Shown here piece after piece: positions 61,549-64,000 of a stretch of 64,000 nucleotides of DNA. Each line of letters starts with the position of its first letter. Positions within the stretch are counted from its first letter, which is position 1. The position numbers and the translations under genes were made by a program. This DNA is from Galaxea fascicularis (taxonomy: Eukaryota > Cnidaria > Anthozoa > Scleractinia > Euphylliidae): assembly GCA_948470475.1 (NCBI GenBank), contig OX419336.1:2826235-2890234 (forward strand), read 5' to 3'. The notes beneath the pieces are model-generated. The model searched no databases, had not been told where the DNA came from, and was given only the letters and a program-made list of their open reading frames with translations.

Positions 61549-63888
61549 ATGGGTGCCAACAGTAGCGAAGATTTTCAGCAATTTTTGGATCAAAATCAGT
61601 ATTCCAATAATGGTATTCTGCGCTACGAGAAGCTCTTTGGACGCGGCTTTGTGAGCACCGGCGGCCTCGAAACAACTGAGGTGACAAATTTTCCTTTTGC
61701 TTCCAGGTCGTGGAGTACTTTTACTGTGATCAGCTGCCCCCAAGCAATTTTCTACAGTGGCCTAAATTATTATTATATTTCCAGACTTATATCCGTTTGT
61801 GTGCTTGGAAGGTCGTCTCTAAATTTTAGAATTCTTGTAATACCTTTTTTTCGGCGAATGAGCATACTATTCTCCTGCGCAGCAGCTGTTTTTAGTGTCG
61901 TCACGCAAGCGTTGCGTGACATCACTAAAAACGGCTGCGTTTGCTAATGGCATTTATATTTAGAAGAAAAGAACAAGAAGCGTAGAGGGCTTTTGTAATG
62001 TATTTTTCAATAAAGAAGAGTAGAGTTCTTAATTTTCAACCTGTTTTACACGGCTTGTTTTGTAATTACCGGTAAGCTGACCTTAAGTTTTTCAGCTGCC
62101 CCCAAGCAATTTTCTGCAGTGACTTAAATTATGATTATATTTCCAGACTTATATCCCTTTGTGTGCTTGGATGGTCGTCTCTAAATTTTAGAATTGTTTT
62201 TATCTTGTAATACCTTTTTTTTTGGCGAACGAGCCCTGCTAGTCTCTTATGCAGCTGTTTTTAGTGTTGTCACGCAACTGACTGACGGACTAACTGATTT
62301 ATGCATATATCCTTTTCAATCCTTCTTTCTTTCATTCTCAGTTCACCCCGTTTTCCTAAATATTCAACTGCCATACCCCTTAAATGGAGCATGGTTTCAA
62401 AATAGTTAAATGATGCCTTGTATGTGCTGCTGCTTTGAAAAGTAAAAAAAATCGCAGCACAGAACAATATTTACTCAGTCAAAATTCAATGATGACAATA
62501 AAATGTGTTTCTGTATCAATGCTGCAATGAGGTAAAACTTAAGCATTGGATATAAAGGAAAAATTGTGCAATTTGAAATAATGATTTTTGGTGCCCCCCC
62601 ACCCCCCTTAGGAGTGACTTCACCCCTCTCTTTTTCTTTTTCTCCTGTCAAGAGTTTTTGCATTTTGATTTCTTCCCCCTCCCCTCATCTCTGGAAATTC
62701 CAGTTCTGTGGGAAGCCTCATTATTCACTGAGTTTTGACTTGTGCCTTCCCTTCTGACTATCCAATGGTCTTTTCTGGAAAATGGGGTAGGTGTTATGGT
62801 TATTTTTCTAGATCCTCTCATTAGAAAAATTTTTTTTTTTAATTTTCTCTGTAGGAAATTGTTACAATGCTTAGTTTAAAACCTGGCCAAAAAGTGCTTG
62901 ATGTTGGTTGTGGGATTGGTGGTTCTGGATTTTATATGGTGAAGGTAGGGAGAAACATCTACTGACATTTACAATATTAACTTTTATTGTGCAAGCTGTG
63001 AATCAACGTTGGCACTTCATCATAAATTTTGAGGGGCATCCGTTTTAAGTTATTTCCCATACAAACTTCTGACTGCATAAAATAACAAATCTTTGGACTA
63101 TCTGCTATGATAGCTAGACAGTCTGTGGACTATCTGCTATGATAGCTAGACAGTCCAGACAAACAGTAAGTGGAGTTCAGGGGTTCCTGGGTAGATGTCA
63201 TCACCCTTACTCGACCCAGACTCCCTACACTATCATACAACAAACTGAGTAAGACTTCAGTAGTTCATAAAAAGTCATTCTCAATCAATCAAATCTAGTT
63301 ATGTTTTTGCAGTGCTTCAATTAACACTCGTCAATGACATTTTTAATTCGAGTGGCTCTGGGGACAAGAATGGTGCAGCAACAAATGTAGCACTCCAAGC
63401 ACTCATGCCAATTAATCATATTATTGCAATGATATCGAAAGACCTAGTGCTAACAGTAATGCTTGTTTAATTTTTTCCAGCATTTCAATGTACAAGTGTT
63501 AGGTGTAGACTTGTCAAAGAACATGATTGACATTGGAAAACAACGAGCCAAAGAGTTCCAGGACGATAAGGTATATACATGTATCTTGTAGTTCCTGGTC
63601 AGAGTGTGAGTTTTTCACAGATAAAAACTTCTTCTTTTGCCAACCCCCTCCCCCTTGGAATTTCCATCCACACTCTGTGGGGGAGGTATCGATATTTCTT
63701 GGAAATGCAAAATGTTCCTAAAGGACCAGAGTTTCAACTTAGTCTTGTTTTTGTCTTTCATCTAGGTTGAGTTTGTTGTTCAAGATATAACAAGTGCTGA
63801 CTACAAACCAGAATCCTTTGATGTCATATACAGCAGGGACACAATTCTTCACATTGAGGACAAGAAAACCCTCTTTGCAAACTTCTTT
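61549..63888 (+). CDS. Phosphoethanolamine N-methyltransferase, 5' part
   Basis: Four exons in the window, all phase 0: 61549-61680, 62855-62944, 63481-63570 and 63766-63888. The last ends at a GTAAGT donor, so the gene continues beyond. The ATG sits in a good context (AAAATGG). The 145 visible residues begin with [15 protein letters not shown] and VSTGGLETT, matching the substrate-binding start of PMT catalytic domains. They continue with S-adenosylmethionine motif [11 protein letters not shown] (58-67), GVDLS, and [13 protein letters not shown]. Tyr18 and His133 correspond to the catalytic Tyr-His pair described for single-domain PMT enzymes. Such enzymes methylate phosphoethanolamine or its methylated forms towards phosphocholine in the cytosol. 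Because the protein starts directly at this domain, there is no preceding second domain, but a C-terminal one cannot be excluded. Confidence 0.92.
61731..61908. repeat. Direct repeat, copy 1 (methyltransferase intron 1)
   Basis: From CAGCTGCCCCCAAGCAATTT to TCACGCAA. It is repeated with about a dozen differences and small indels at 62093-62277. Confidence 0.85.
61877..61939. repeat. Foldback at the end of direct-repeat copy 1
   Basis: CGCAGCAGCTGTTTTTAGTG, then TCACGCAA, is mirrored by TTGCGTGACATCACTAAAAA then CGGCTGCG. The arms are about 28 bp with a few differences. The second direct-repeat copy keeps only the left arm. Confidence 0.7.
62093..62277. repeat. Direct repeat, copy 2 (methyltransferase intron 1)
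   Basis: Same sequence series as copy 1 (CCAGACTTATATCC, GTCGTCTCTAAATTTTAG, GCAGCTGTTTTTAGTG), lacking the right foldback arm. The two copies are 184 bp apart. Confidence 0.85.
63095..63156. repeat. Tandem duplication, 32-bp period (methyltransferase intron 2)
   Basis: GGACTATCTGCTATGATAGC followed by TAGACAGTC occurs twice in direct succession (63095 and 63127), nearly identical. Each unit also contains CTATC...GATAG, so it can fold. Confidence 0.8.
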
Positions 63889-64000
63889 GTAAGTTTAAGA
63901 TCATTTTATCTTTACTTACACACACATACACTTCTTCCTCTTCTTCTTCCTTTAGTTACTAGATTTTGTTTAGTGTTGGTGTGATAATGCATAAGTATAG

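Overview
The window looks like genomic DNA from an anthozoan cnidarian, most likely a stony coral. It is AT-rich and gene-poor, its genes are split into short exons with ordinary metazoan GT-AG introns, and it is crowded with small inverted-repeat elements. It also holds a collagen/fibrinogen-like gene, an aminergic-like receptor and a phosphoethanolamine methyltransferase. The species cannot be fixed from sequence alone. I read exon structures by eye from splice signals, reading phase and protein-family similarity; no search was run.

Layout: (1) 38-1097 (+): 3' part of a secreted collagen-like/fibrinogen-C-like gene whose 5' exons lie off the window. (2) 1098-12333: about 11 kb with no recognisable gene. 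(3) 12334-13525 (-): a two-exon HHEX-type homeobox gene with an eh1-like repressor motif and a complete homeodomain. (4) 13526-21055: mostly empty, ending with a Harbinger-like MITE and simple repeats just before the next gene. (5) 21056-29731 (+): a complete 15-exon glycerol-3-phosphate acyltransferase (GPAT3/4 type), including one GC-AG intron and introns carrying a foldback element and a tRNA-derived SINE. (6) 29732-35857: a repeat-rich interval with several TIR elements and a decayed non-LTR retrotransposon. (7) 35858-37384 (-): a single-coding-exon class A GPCR with aminergic hallmarks but without the usual TM3-ECL2 disulfide. (8) 37385-58729: about 21 kb without a recognised gene, containing scattered MITEs, a perfect 89-bp palindrome and possible 5' untranslated exons of the GPCR. 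(9) 58730-61284 (-): a two-exon BTB-BACK-Kelch protein. (10) 61549 to beyond the window (+): a phosphoethanolamine N-methyltransferase, head-to-head with the Kelch gene across 264 bp.

The genes do not form a pathway. GPAT and the methyltransferase both serve phospholipid synthesis, but they lie 30 kb apart and I infer no functional link. The only arrangement suggesting shared control is the short divergent promoter between the Kelch and methyltransferase genes. The richest novelty is in the repeat landscape: at least ten short foldback or TIR elements, several in recognisable families present more than once in this window. I found no CRISPR array, operon or prokaryote-like system.
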